A stretch of 61,381 bases of DNA from assembly GCA_035556495.1 (NCBI GenBank), contig DATMEW010000070.1:1-61381 (forward strand), read 5' to 3'. How positions within the stretch are numbered: the first letter of the stretch is position 1; every line of letters begins with the position of its first letter. A program made the position numbers and the translations under genes. Shown here piece after piece: positions 22,459-30,658 of the stretch. The notes under the pieces were generated by a model. It did no database searches. It was not told the DNA's origin and saw only the letters and a list, made by a program, of their open reading frames with translations. The stretch is from CANKHJ01 sp035556495 (GTDB lineage Bacteria; Pseudomonadota; Alphaproteobacteria; Rhizobiales; Xanthobacteraceae).

Positions 22459-22866
22459 ATGCGCATCGCCTGGATACTGGCTGTCGGTTTTGGTTTGCTC
22501 GGTCCCGCCATTGCGGCCACGGCGCTTGCCGACCATGCGCCGGCGCTGGTGATGCCGGGCCGTTCGGACGTGCCCGTGTTTATTGACGGACAGTATGCGA
22601 GCTACGGCGTGGTGGAGGGCGACTGGGGCCTTCATCGCCCGGGACACGGTGTGCGGACCGTGATTTCGCCCGTGCTGATGCCGGCGCCTTACCGTGGAGG
22701 CTACTACCCGCGGACGGGCCGCCGCCCCGGCTATGGCCGCCGTGAAATCCTGCCTGCGCAGGGGCGTCGTCTGCCCCGGCCTGCCGGCGAATATTATCGC
22801 GAATGGAGGTCGCCACCGCCTTCGGTGCCGGAGTTCGAGGGGCCGCCGCTGATGCGGCGTTATTAG
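22459..22866 (+). CDS. Secreted hypothetical protein
   Basis: 135 residues. Signal peptide RIAWILAVGFGLLGPAIAAT with a likely cleavage near ATALA. The mature part has VPVFIDGQYASYGVVEGDWG and HRPGHGVRTVI, a motif I associate with small Rhizobiales exported proteins, then an Arg/Pro/Tyr-rich tail. ATG 22459 starts the signal peptide; the upstream extension does not fit one. Function unknown. Confidence 0.8.
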   Translation: MRIAWILAVGFGLLGPAIAATALADHAPALVMPGRSDVPVFIDGQYASYGVVEGDWGLHRPGHGVRTVISPVLMPAPYRGGYYPRTGRRPGYGRREILPAQGRRLPRPAGEYYREWRSPPPSVPEFEGPPLMRRY

Positions 22867-22936
22867 TTCACACCAAGGCGGAAGCGCCAAGCCGCTTAGG
22901 TCAAGTCAGTCGTCAACAAACAACAGGGATAGTGTC

Positions 22937-23386
22937 ATGCGTAAATTTGCTTTTGCCGCCATCGGGGCCGCCGCGGCCGCGCTCGGCTCCGTCGCCACTG
23001 CCGAAGCCGGCTGCAACCCGTGCGGCGGCGGATATGGATACGGATATGCGATGCCGGCGCCGCTGCCGGTCTATTACTATCAGCCGAGCTATACGAGCTG
23101 CTACTCGCCCTGCGGTGGACAGGCCTCGCCTTACTACGTCGTGAATCAGGGGCCGGTTTATTCCGGCCCGAATATCCAAGTCGCGCCCGCGCCCTATTAT
23201 CCGCAGCCCTATTACCAGCCGGAGCCGCAATATCAGCCGGCCTATTATGACGGCGGCTATGCCGCGCCGCAGCCGCGCTATCGCAAGCGTGTGGTGGTGC
23301 GTCATGTCCAGCCGCGCCCGGCCAAGGTGCGTCACTACGCCCAGCCGGAGCCGATGCCGTATTATCCGCTGAAGCGCCGCTACTGA
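22937..23386 (+). CDS. Secreted Tyr/Pro/Gly-rich protein
   Basis: 149 residues. Signal peptide RKFAFAAIGAAAAALGSVAT with likely cleavage after AEA, then CNPCGGGYGYGYAM, a second Cys pair (SCYSPCGG), the motif YYVVNQGPVYSGPN, Pro-Tyr repeats and a basic tail. The VVNQGP motif recurs in Rhizobiales exported proteins of unknown role. It follows the other secreted gene by 70 bases and ends 40 bases before a terminator. Confidence 0.85.
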   Translation: MRKFAFAAIGAAAAALGSVATAEAGCNPCGGGYGYGYAMPAPLPVYYYQPSYTSCYSPCGGQASPYYVVNQGPVYSGPNIQVAPAPYYPQPYYQPEPQYQPAYYDGGYAAPQPRYRKRVVVRHVQPRPAKVRHYAQPEPMPYYPLKRRY

Positions 23387-23426
23387 GCGCGGGAAACTCC
23401 GCCGGAAGCACCCGCAGATAAGTTGA

Positions 23427-23461
23427 AATCCCGGTCCTGATGCGTCAGGGCCGGGATTTTT
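23427..23461 (+). terminator. Rho-independent terminator after the secreted-protein gene
   Basis: Stem AATCCCGG (23427-23434) with CCGGGATT (23451-23458), extended inside by TCCTGA/TCAGGG, and a run of five T at 23457-23461. It lies between convergent genes and may also stop transcription from rlmB. Confidence 0.85.
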
Positions 23462-23464
23462 CAT

Positions 23465-24307
23465 TCAAGGCTGCCCGCCCTTGATGCGTGTCGTCGCCAC
23501 ATAGAGCGCGAGCGCCGCCGCGTTGGAGACATTCAGGCTCTTGATGCGGCCGGGCAGGTCGAGCCGGGCGACATGGTCGCAGCTCGTGCGGGTGAGTTGC
23601 CGCAGGCCCTTGCCCTCCGCGCCGAGCACCACCGCGACCGGCGCGCGCAGCGGAATGGCGGCAAGGTCGGCCTCGCCCTCGCTGTCCAGCCCGACGACGA
23701 GGTAGCCGCGTTCCTTCAGTTCACTCAGGCCGCGCGCAAGATTGCCGACCGTGACGATCGGCACATGATCGAGCGCGCCGGACGCGGCCTTGGCGAGCAC
23801 GCCGGTCGCCTGCGGGCTGTGCCGCGCGGTCATCATCAGCGCCTCGACGGCGAAGGCGGCGGCGGACCGCAGGATCGCGCCGACGTTATGGGGGTCCGTC
23901 ACCTGGTCGAGGACCAGCACGACGCCCTGCGCGGGAAGATCCTCGACGTCGAGCGAATCGAGCGGCTCGGCCTCGATCAGGATGCCCTGATGTACGGCAT
24001 CGGCCGAAAGGCGGCGGCCGATTTCCTCCTGCCGCACCACATCCGGCGCGAGCGGCAGCGGGACGCCTTCCTCCTGGAGACGATGAAGCGCGTTCTCGGT
24101 GACGAGAATGCGCAGGATCGTGCGCCGCGGATTGTCGAGGGCCGCGCGGGCGCTGTGCCAGCCGTAGATCAGGGTGGGGCCGTCGCCGTCGTCATGGGAC
24201 GGCCGCCCGCGTGGGCGGCCCCCAGGACGGAAACCGCCGCCGCGTGATCCGGATTTCTGGCCGGCCGAAGCCGGCGGCTTGCCGCGGAAGGGTTTGCGGT
24301 CGCGCAT
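23465..24307 (-). CDS. rlmB: 23S rRNA (guanosine-2'-O)-methyltransferase RlmB
   Basis: 280 residues of the SpoU/TrmH (SPOUT) family. An Arg/Gly-rich 40-residue N-terminal extension precedes the RNA-binding domain (YGWHSARAALDNPRRTILRI), then the knot motifs: LDQVTDPHNVGAILRSAAAF (motif 1), VLGAEGKGLR (motif 2) and IKSLNVSNAAALALY (motif 3). The RlmB assignment (Gm2251) rests on overall length and domain order. It lies 12 bases after the MFS gene on the same strand. Confidence 0.92.
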   Translation of the reverse strand: MRDRKPFRGKPPASAGQKSGSRGGGFRPGGRPRGRPSHDDGDGPTLIYGWHSARAALDNPRRTILRILVTENALHRLQEEGVPLPLAPDVVRQEEIGRRLSADAVHQGILIEAEPLDSLDVEDLPAQGVVLVLDQVTDPHNVGAILRSAAAFAVEALMMTARHSPQATGVLAKAASGALDHVPIVTVGNLARGLSELKERGYLVVGLDSEGEADLAAIPLRAPVAVVLGAEGKGLRQLTRTSCDHVARLDLPGRIKSLNVSNAAALALYVATTRIKGGQP

Positions 24308-24319
24308 GGGAGTCCTTGT

Positions 24320-25747
24320 TCACTGGGCGTCGGCGGCTTTGCGGTGGCCGCTGACTGCCGCGCCGGCGTCCGGCGGCAGGCGCAGAAAAAACAGAACCGA
24401 GAGCAGCGTCAACACCGTGAAGGCGCCGACGACCACGCGGAAGTCGAACAGCGCCAGCACGGCGCCGTCCCCGCCGGTGGCCAGCGAACTGGCGACCAGC
24501 AGCATGGCGGAGAGCGCGACGCCCAGGCCGAATGAGACCTGCTGGAGCATGTTGGACAGGGCGGTGGCGTTGCTGATGCCGTTCGGCGGGATGTCCGCGA
24601 AGCTCATCGCGCCGAGCGCCGTGAACTGCTGGGAGCGGAACATGCCGGCGACAACCAGCACGACAGCCATGACCCAGAACGGGGTCTGCGCCGTGAACAG
24701 GATGATCGCCGCCATCGCCAGCGTCGCAAGCAGGCCGTTGACGATCAGCACCGGGCGCAGGCCGAAGCGGCGGACGAAATAAGTCGCGCGCAGTTTCATG
24801 GCGAGATCCCCGACCGCGAAGGCCAGCATCAGCAGCCCTGCATCGAAGGCGTTCATGCCGAACGCGATCTGGAACATGGTCGGGAACAGAAAGCCGCTGG
24901 CTCCGATCGTCAGCCGGAACAGGCTGCCGGCGGAGAATGCGCCGACGGCGAAGGTTTGCATCTTTAGGGGAGCTAGCGACAGGAGCGGATGGCGCGCCGT
25001 GACCGCATGGCGGATTGCCGCGAGCCCGAGCGTTGCGCCCAGCGCGATCAGTCCGGTCCCCAGCCGCCAGTCGGCGATTCCGTGGCCGACGATTTCGAGG
25101 CCGGCCATCAGCGACCCGAGCCCGCCGCCGAACAGGAGGAAGCCGGCCCAGTCGAACGGTCTCGGCTCGGCCCGCTCGTTGGTGAAATAGCGCAGCACGA
25201 GGGTCAGGCCGACGATGCCGATCGGCACGTTGATGAAGAAAATCCAGTGCCACGTCATGTAGGTGGCGAAGAAGCCCCCCAGCGGTGGACCGACGATGAA
25301 GCCGCTCAGGCCGGGCCAGGACACCATCGCCATGGCGCGCATGAAGCGTTCCTTGGGTGTTCGCCGCATGACCTCCATGCGGCCGACCGGCGACATCATC
25401 GCGCCGCCGATCCCTTGAAGGATGCGGGCGACGACGAATTCCGGAAGGCTCGAACTCAGCCCGCACCAGACCGATGCCAGAATGAAGACGCTCAGCGCCG
25501 TGACGAACACCGTCCGGACGCCGAACCGGTCCGCCAGCCAGCCGCTGGTCGGGATGAAGATCGCGACGGTGATGAGATAGGCGGAGATGCCGGCGGACAG
25601 CGAGGCCGGGCTGGTGCCGAAATCCGATGCGATATGGGGGATCGCGGGAGCGATGACCGTCGCGTCCAACACTTCCATGAAGAAGGCGGAAGCGACGATC
25701 AGCGCAATGGTGTCGGTGCGGGTGAAGGAGGCGGGCAGGCGGAGCAT
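24320..25747 (-). CDS. MFS drug exporter, DHA2 (14-TM) family
   Basis: 475 residues with about 14 hydrophobic segments. FFMEVLDATVIAPAIPHIAS is the DHA2 motif in TM1; GWLADRFGVRTVFVTALSVF is MFS motif A after TM2; SGFIVGPPLGGFFATYMTWH is motif C in TM5. This is a proton-coupled multidrug efflux protein of the EmrB/QacA type; the substrate is unknown. No membrane-fusion partner gene is adjacent. Confidence 0.92.
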   Translation of the reverse strand: MLRLPASFTRTDTIALIVASAFFMEVLDATVIAPAIPHIASDFGTSPASLSAGISAYLITVAIFIPTSGWLADRFGVRTVFVTALSVFILASVWCGLSSSLPEFVVARILQGIGGAMMSPVGRMEVMRRTPKERFMRAMAMVSWPGLSGFIVGPPLGGFFATYMTWHWIFFINVPIGIVGLTLVLRYFTNERAEPRPFDWAGFLLFGGGLGSLMAGLEIVGHGIADWRLGTGLIALGATLGLAAIRHAVTARHPLLSLAPLKMQTFAVGAFSAGSLFRLTIGASGFLFPTMFQIAFGMNAFDAGLLMLAFAVGDLAMKLRATYFVRRFGLRPVLIVNGLLATLAMAAIILFTAQTPFWVMAVVLVVAGMFRSQQFTALGAMSFADIPPNGISNATALSNMLQQVSFGLGVALSAMLLVASSLATGGDGAVLALFDFRVVVGAFTVLTLLSVLFFLRLPPDAGAAVSGHRKAADAQ

Positions 25748-25829
25748 GGCTGTCGGGCGTTATCAATGGTGAGAAGTACCACGCAGGTCGTTACCGCATT
25801 TCCGCCGACAGGCGTTGGTCCCGTCGCGT

Positions 25830-26654
25830 TCAGTCCTCATGTTTTTCATGGATTGCGGTGGCGCCCCGCCGCCAGTAGCCGGCGGCCTTCGTCCATTTGG
25901 GGTTGGCGGCGAAATCGGAGATCAGGATCTGCCGAAGGGACTTGGCGACCTGAGACTCGCAGGCGACCCAGGCATAATAGTCGCCGTTAGGCGGAGTCAC
26001 GCCTTTCAGCGCCTTCGCCAGCGCGTCGCCGGTGCCGGGCTCCGCGCCGTTGCGATAGGCCCAGTGAACCTCCACCGTGGCGGAGCTTTCGAAGGTCAGG
26101 CGGTCGTCGGGGCCATCCACTTCGCCGATAACGACCGCGCGGCTGCCAGCGGGCAGTTCCATCAGGCGGCGGCTGATGGCGGGCAGAGCGGTCTCGTCGC
26201 CGATCAGCAGATGCCAGTCGAAATTCGTCGGGATGACGAAGGAGCCGCGCGGGCCGCCGACGCCGAGAAGATCGCCCGGCTTGGCGCGGGCGGCCCAGTC
26301 CGTGGCCGGGCCTGCATCATGCAGGGCGAAGTCGATCTCCAGGGTGTTGGCCTTGGCGTCGTAGTGGCGCGGGGTGAAGTCGCGCATCGGGGAGGGCATG
26401 AGCCCTTCGGGCACAGGTGCGCCGGCGGATTCCGGCACCACAGGGCGGCTCTCGCCCGGAAGGGGGAAGATCAGTTTCACATGGTCGTCGAATCCGAGGC
26501 TGGTGAAGCCGTCGAGATCGCCGGTCAGGGTGATCCGTACCATTCGCGGGGTGAGGTGATCGACCTTCTGCACGGTCAGCAGGCGGCGGCGGGTGTCGTG
26601 GCGGACCCGCCGGGGCGTCCGGCTGTCGTCGAGGGTGGACAGGGTGTCAGTCAT
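25830..26654 (-). CDS. Siderophore-interacting protein, FAD ferric reductase
   Basis: 274 residues of the SIP/ViuB (YqjH/NfeF) family. The FAD-binding motif RDFTPRHYDAKANTLEIDFA, the phosphate-binding GGPRGSF segment, and the NAD(P)H-domain motifs LLIGDETALPAISRRLMELP and YYAWVACESQVAKSLRQIL are all present. It releases iron from ferric siderophores in the cytosol. ATG 26654 overlaps the stop of the upstream PadR gene (ATGA), so regulator and reductase are co-translated. Confidence 0.93.
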   Translation of the reverse strand: MTDTLSTLDDSRTPRRVRHDTRRRLLTVQKVDHLTPRMVRITLTGDLDGFTSLGFDDHVKLIFPLPGESRPVVPESAGAPVPEGLMPSPMRDFTPRHYDAKANTLEIDFALHDAGPATDWAARAKPGDLLGVGGPRGSFVIPTNFDWHLLIGDETALPAISRRLMELPAGSRAVVIGEVDGPDDRLTFESSATVEVHWAYRNGAEPGTGDALAKALKGVTPPNGDYYAWVACESQVAKSLRQILISDFAANPKWTKAAGYWRRGATAIHEKHED

Positions 26655-27166
26655 CGGACTTGCTCCACTTGCTGGGCGGCGGCGTCGAGAATGCGGGCGA
26701 TGGCGGTGGCCTGATCGTCTGTCACCGGTCTGTCGGCAAAGCGCAGGCGCAGTGCGAGTTTCAGGTTTTCCATCGCGCGAACGATCTGCGGCGGTCGCGG
26801 CTGGTTGATGGCGGGGGCGTCGTCGAGGCGAGCGAACATCGCCTCCACGATCTCCTGGTTGGCGGCGAGAGCGGCCAGCCCCTCGGCCGTGACGGCGTAG
26901 CGCCGCCGCGCGCCGGTCTCGGCGCTGGCGCTGACATGCCCCTGTTCCTCCAGCAGCGTCAGCGTCGGGTAAATGACGCCGGGGCTGGGGCTATAGGCGC
27001 AGCCGCTGCGCTGCTCGATGGTCTTGATGAGCTCGTAGCCATGGCTCGGCGCGTCCGCGATCAGCCGAAGCAGCACGAAGCGCAGGCCGCCATGGTCGAA
27101 CAGCCGGCCGCCGCGCGGGCGGCGTGCTGGCATGTCGGATATCGGCGTGATTTTGTCTGTCATCAT
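26651..27166 (-). CDS. PadR-family regulator (YqjI/NfeR-like)
   Basis: 171 residues. Winged helix at about 25-90 (LRFVLLRLIADAPSHGYELI, SPSPGVIYPTLTLLEEQGHV, RRRYAVTAEGLAALAAN) and a C-terminal dimerisation helix. It leads a two-gene operon with the siderophore reductase, the arrangement of E. coli YqjI (NfeR) and YqjH (NfeF), where the regulator responds to nickel/iron. The palindromes at 27175-27201 are the obvious operator. The two first codons are both ATG. Confidence 0.9.
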   Translation of the reverse strand: MMTDKITPISDMPARRPRGGRLFDHGGLRFVLLRLIADAPSHGYELIKTIEQRSGCAYSPSPGVIYPTLTLLEEQGHVSASAETGARRRYAVTAEGLAALAANQEIVEAMFARLDDAPAINQPRPPQIVRAMENLKLALRLRFADRPVTDDQATAIARILDAAAQQVEQVR

Positions 27167-27174
27167 TCTAATTT

Positions 27175-27201
27175 AGATATATCTATAATATATCGATATA
27201 T
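27175..27201. promoter_or_regulatory. AT-rich double palindrome, likely PadR operator
   Basis: AGATATATCT (27175-27184) and ATATATCGATATAT (27188-27201), both perfect, lie 9 and 22 bases upstream of the PadR start. The AT content is far from the surroundings. Autoregulation is typical of PadR proteins. Confidence 0.78.
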
Positions 27202-27253
27202 ACTTTCCGAGGAACTTGGCAAGGGAGAGCGGCGGCGACATGGGCGACCGGGA

Positions 27254-27283
27254 TTGACTTCAAAAACCGGCATCCCCATAACC
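27254..27283 (+). promoter_or_regulatory. Candidate promoter of tRNA-Tyr/tRNA-Gly
   Basis: TTGACT at 27254-27259, then a 17-18 base spacer to CATAAC/ATAACC, about 30 bases before the tRNA. The -35 element is good, the -10 element moderate. Confidence 0.45.
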
Positions 27284-27311
27284 GGCGCGCGCCCTGCTTC
27301 GCGGGACGCTT

Positions 27312-27397
27312 GGACGGGTGCCCGAGTGGCTAAAGGGGACGCGCTGTAAACGCGTTGGCTCACGCCTACGGTGGTTCGAATCCATCCCCGTCCACCA
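27312..27397 (+). tRNA. tRNA-Tyr (GTA)
   Basis: 86 bases including encoded CCA. Acceptor GGACGGG/CCCGTCC, anticodon GTA in the CGCGCTGTAAACGCG arm, and a long class II variable arm. All stems close. Confidence 0.97.
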
Positions 27398-27432
27398 TTT
27401 GATCGCGCATCGCTCGCGCAAGGCGCGACGGC

Positions 27433-27506
27433 GCGGGTGTAGCTCAATGGTAGAGCAGCAGCCTTCCAAGCTGAATACGAGGGTTCGATTCCCTTCACCC
27501 GCTCCA
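27433..27506 (+). tRNA. tRNA-Gly (TCC)
   Basis: 74 bases with CCA. Acceptor GCGGGTG/CACCCGC, D arm AGCTCAATGGTAGAGC, anticodon TCC in loop CTTCCAA, T loop TTCGATT. Confidence 0.97.
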
Positions 27507-27971
27507 TTTCCTTCCATTGTCGCTCGACCTCTCGGCGGAACGACTGGTCCTGATACGGCTTCGACCCGAGGGCCGGAAGCTTGTCTTCCGCGACATGGCC
27601 GCTTCACGGTGGTCGCTCCGGAAATCTCAGGAGCCGGAGCTGGCCGGGGAGCCGAGACCCTGCCAGATGCGAATCGCCGCGGCAGGCAGCAGGCAGCAGC
27701 AAGGAGGGCAACAGGCGTTGGGTGCGGGCAGGGCTTGATGGCCGCCGGACGGTTGGCCGGTATCCCGGGGACAGCGCGCCTGCCAGGCAATCATCCGGCT
27801 TCAGAGCCTTGTGCGCCCGGCCAGGCGGGACATTGCCGGGCATTCCACCGGCTCCGTGGTCATCGCGGAGCTGTCTCCAGTATGACGGTTTGACTTGCAT
27901 TGGATCGCCTGTTCAGGCATGAGAGCTCGGCGGCGGACCGATGACCTCGGCACCGCCGCAAATGCTTCCGG
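27507..27971. other. Intergenic region between tRNA-Gly and tRNA-Trp, no gene seen
   Basis: 465 bases. Open frames here have no Shine-Dalgarno and translate to low-complexity Arg/Pro/Ala sequence. A CAGGCAGCAGGCAGCAGCA run near 27685 is a short imperfect repeat. TTGACT near 27890 could be the -35 of the tRNA-Trp/secE transcript, but no convincing -10 follows. Confidence 0.4.
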
Positions 27972-28047
27972 AGGAGTGTAGCTCAACTGGTAGAGCACCG
28001 GTCTCCAAAACCGGGGGTTGGGGGTTCGAGCCCCTCCACTCCTGCCA
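27972..28047 (+). tRNA. tRNA-Trp (CCA)
   Basis: 76 bases with encoded CCA end. Acceptor AGGAGTG/CACTCCT, anticodon CCA in GGTCTCCAAAACC, and T loop TTCGAGC. It stands upstream of secE, a common bacterial arrangement. Confidence 0.97.
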
Positions 28048-28164
28048 GCAATGGCAGCTCCCATACCGGGAAGCACGCAGGTCTGCCGGGGTGACGACGA
28101 AAAGGTGATGCGAAACATGCCGGGACCCGCCATCTGACGTGTCCCGTATGTGGAATGTGACGAG

Positions 28165-28362
28165 ATGGCCAAGATCAGTCCCTTCAAGTTTTTGCAGGAA
28201 GTCCGCACGGAGACCGCCAAGGTCACCTGGCCGACCCGCCGCGAGACCATCATCACCACGGCCATGGTTTTCGTAATGGTGGCGGTGGCCGCCGTCTTCT
28301 TTCTGGTGGCGGATCAGATCATGCGGTTCGCAGTCACCTTCATTCTCGGCTTCGGCGGCTGA
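28165..28362 (+). CDS. secE: Preprotein translocase subunit SecE
   Basis: 65 residues, the short one-helix form of SecE. The amphipathic segment FLQEVRTETAKVTWPTRRET with the conserved WP precedes a single membrane helix. It clamps SecY in the SecYEG channel. ATG 28165 (MAKISPF) is chosen over an upstream in-frame ATG. It is followed by nusG after 15 bases. Confidence 0.96.
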   Translation: MAKISPFKFLQEVRTETAKVTWPTRRETIITTAMVFVMVAVAAVFFLVADQIMRFAVTFILGFGG

Positions 28363-28377
28363 GGCGGCGCAGAGCTC

Positions 28378-28908
28378 ATGACCAAACGCTGGTACATCGT
28401 CCAAGCCTATTCGAACTTCGAGAAGAAGGTCGCTGAGTCCCTGCGCGAGCAGGCCCGGCAGCGGAACCTGAGCGACCTGTTCGACGAGATCATCGTCCCG
28501 ACCGAGAAGGTCGTGGAGGTGCGCCGCGGCCGCAAGGTCGAGACCGAGCGCAAGTTTTTCCCGGGCTACGTCCTGGTCAAGATGGACCTGACCGACGAAG
28601 CCTTCCATCTCATCAAGAACACGCCGAAGGTCACCGGCTTCCTCGGCGCCGACAACAAGCCGATGCCGATCTCCGAGAACGAGGCGATGCGGATCATGCA
28701 TCAGGTTCAGGAGGGCGTGGACCGGCCGAAGCCGACCATTTCCTTCGAGGTCGGCGAGCAGGTCAAGGTCGCGGACGGGCCGTTCGCCTCCTTCAGCGGC
28801 ACGGTCGAGGAAGTGGACGAGGCGCGGTCCCGGCTCAAGGTGGCGGTGTCGATCTTCGGCCGGGCGACCCCCGTGGAACTGGAATTCGGTCAGGTCGACA
28901 AAGTCTGA
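28378..28908 (+). CDS. nusG: Transcription termination/antitermination factor NusG
   Basis: 176 residues: N-terminal NGN domain (KRWYIVQAYSNFEKKVAESL, GRKVETERKFFPGYVLVKM) and C-terminal KOW domain (GEQVKVADGPFASFSGTVEE). It links RNA polymerase to Rho and to ribosomal S10. Standard length and position. Confidence 0.98.
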   Translation: MTKRWYIVQAYSNFEKKVAESLREQARQRNLSDLFDEIIVPTEKVVEVRRGRKVETERKFFPGYVLVKMDLTDEAFHLIKNTPKVTGFLGADNKPMPISENEAMRIMHQVQEGVDRPKPTISFEVGEQVKVADGPFASFSGTVEEVDEARSRLKVAVSIFGRATPVELEFGQVDKV

Positions 28909-28997
28909 CGCGACAGGTCCGGCAGCGCCTCCCATGGCTGCGCCGGGTCGGTAATGAGGAGATTGCGGTTTGCCGGCTTGTTCGGCGGATCGCAGGG

Positions 28998-29015
28998 GCA
29001 GCCCGGTTGGGCTGC
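28998..29015 (+). promoter_or_regulatory. Hairpin in the rplK leader
   Basis: GCAGCCC-GGTT-GGGCTGC, a perfect 7-bp stem in the 205-base gap between nusG and rplK. In many bacteria this leader holds the L1 binding site that represses rplKA translation; I cannot confirm an L1 consensus here. Confidence 0.4.
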
Positions 29016-29113
29016 TCTAAATCCGTGGCAGGTGAGGGCGGCTGCCAGCCGGTCCGATATCCGAACCACGGCCCCGCCGCCGGAATGGTCCGGCGTCGTG
29101 AAGGAGAGAGAAG

Positions 29114-29542
29114 ATGGCAAAGAAAGTTGCCGGTTACCTGAAGCTTCAGGTGCCGGCCGGGGCCGCGAATCCGTCGCCGCCCATCGGCCCGGCCCTTGGC
29201 CAGCGCGGCCTGAACATCATGGAGTTCTGCAAGGCGTTCAACGCCCAGACCCAGCAGATCGAGAAGGGTACCCCGATTCCGGTCGTCATCACGGCGTATC
29301 AGGATCGTTCGTTCACCTTCGAGATGAAGACCCCGCCGATGTCCTTCTTCCTGAAGCGGGCTGCGGGCGTCCAGTCCGGCTCCAAGACTCCCGGGCGCGG
29401 CAGCGCCGGTGCGGTTACCGCCGCGCAGGTCCGCGAGATCGCCGAGAACAAGATGAAGGACCTCAATTGCGACACCCTGGAAGCAGCCGTGCGCATGGTC
29501 GAGGGGTCTGCCCGCTCGATGGGCCTCGAGGTGAAGGGCTGA
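29114..29542 (+). CDS. rplK: 50S ribosomal protein L11
   Basis: 142 residues, full length. KVAGYLKLQVPAGAANPSPP and IGPALGQRGLNIMEFCKAFN are the conserved N-terminal (thiostrepton-loop) features; the C-terminal rRNA-binding domain ends ARSMGLEVKG. GAGAGAG precedes ATG 29114. It forms the GTPase-associated stalk base with L10. Confidence 0.98.
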   Translation: MAKKVAGYLKLQVPAGAANPSPPIGPALGQRGLNIMEFCKAFNAQTQQIEKGTPIPVVITAYQDRSFTFEMKTPPMSFFLKRAAGVQSGSKTPGRGSAGAVTAAQVREIAENKMKDLNCDTLEAAVRMVEGSARSMGLEVKG

Positions 29543-29546
29543 GACC

Positions 29547-30257
29547 ATGACGAAGCTTTCCAAGCGTGTTCAGAAATCCCGTGAAGGTCTCGACCGCACC
29601 AAGCTCTATGCGATCGACGAGGCCGTGAAGCTGCTCAAGGAGCGGGTCAGCGCCAAGTTCGACGAGACCATCGAGGTCTCGATGAATCTCGGCGTCGATC
29701 CGCGCCATGCGGACCAGATGGTCCGTGGCGTGGTGAGCCTGCCGAACGGCACCGGCCGCACCCAGCGCGTCGCCGTCTTCGCCCGTGGCGCCAAGGCTGA
29801 CGAAGCCCGGGCCGCCGGCGCGGACGTTGTCGGCGCGGAGGATCTGGTCGAGAAGGTCAGCGGCGGCGATATCGACTTCGACCGCTGCATCGCCACGCCG
29901 GACATGATGGGCCTGGTGGGCCGTCTCGGTAAGGTGCTCGGCCCGCGCGGCATGATGCCGAACCCGCGCGTCGGCACCGTGACCATGGACGTCACCGCCG
30001 CCGTGAAGGGCGCCAAGGGCGGCTCCGTCGAGTTCCGGGTCGAGAAGGCGGGCATCATCCATGCCGGCATCGGCAAGGCCTCGTTCGATGCCGACAAGCT
30101 GGTGGAGAATCTCCGCAGCTTCGCCGACGCCGTGAACAAGGCCAAGCCGTCGGGCGCCAAGGGCACCTATATCCAGCGCGTCGCGGTGTCCTCGACCATG
30201 GGTCCCGGCCTCAAGGTCGATCCGGCCACGGTCCTGCCGCAGGCCGAAGGCCGCTGA
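29547..30257 (+). CDS. rplA: 50S ribosomal protein L1
   Basis: 236 residues, full length. L1-stalk protein and likely autogenous repressor of rplKA. Signature segments: EVSMNLGVDPRHADQMVRG, GRLGKVLGPRGMMPNPRVGT, KGGSVEFRVEKAGIIHAGIG. Four bases after rplK. Confidence 0.98.
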   Translation: MTKLSKRVQKSREGLDRTKLYAIDEAVKLLKERVSAKFDETIEVSMNLGVDPRHADQMVRGVVSLPNGTGRTQRVAVFARGAKADEARAAGADVVGAEDLVEKVSGGDIDFDRCIATPDMMGLVGRLGKVLGPRGMMPNPRVGTVTMDVTAAVKGAKGGSVEFRVEKAGIIHAGIGKASFDADKLVENLRSFADAVNKAKPSGAKGTYIQRVAVSSTMGPGLKVDPATVLPQAEGR

Positions 30258-30658
30258 TACGAATATGCCGCCACCTTGCCCCTCGACCGCCGCGCCGGTC
30301 TGGGGTATAGCGGCGGCCGTCAAGAGTTTCGTCCGGGTTCGCCCGGACGGAAGCCGGCGGGGTCAAATCCGCCGGTTGTCCTGTCCGAGACTGCGGGTGC
30401 CTGTCGTGCGGTTCGTCCGGCTTCAGGCTTAATCTCCCGCATAGACGGGTCGATACCGAATTTCAGGCGTTCCTTGTCCGGATGCGCTTGCGACCGGTTC
30501 GAACCTCGGAAACCGGGATGGCATCATGCCATCCGGGACAGGGCTAGAGAACGTCGCCCTGTCATCCCGTGCTCTTCCGCACAGTCTGGCAGGACGGCAG
30601 GTCGCAACCGGCGGACTTGTCTCTTCGGATTCAGGCCGCCAACCGGAAAGAGCTTGCA
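30258..30658 (+). promoter_or_regulatory. Untranslated leader of rplJL
   Basis: 401 bases without a gene. It contains a clear hairpin, GGATGGCAT/ATGCCATCC (30516-30534), and several shorter GC-rich stems (around 30340-30375). The length and position fit the L10 leader, where the L10-L12 complex represses its own translation. A rplJL promoter may also lie here, but I see no strong one. Confidence 0.5.

Noticed and set aside
24192..25766. 524-codon frame overlapping the MFS gene on the same strand
   Set aside because: Arg/His-rich out-of-frame reading of the exporter gene; no domain, no start signal.
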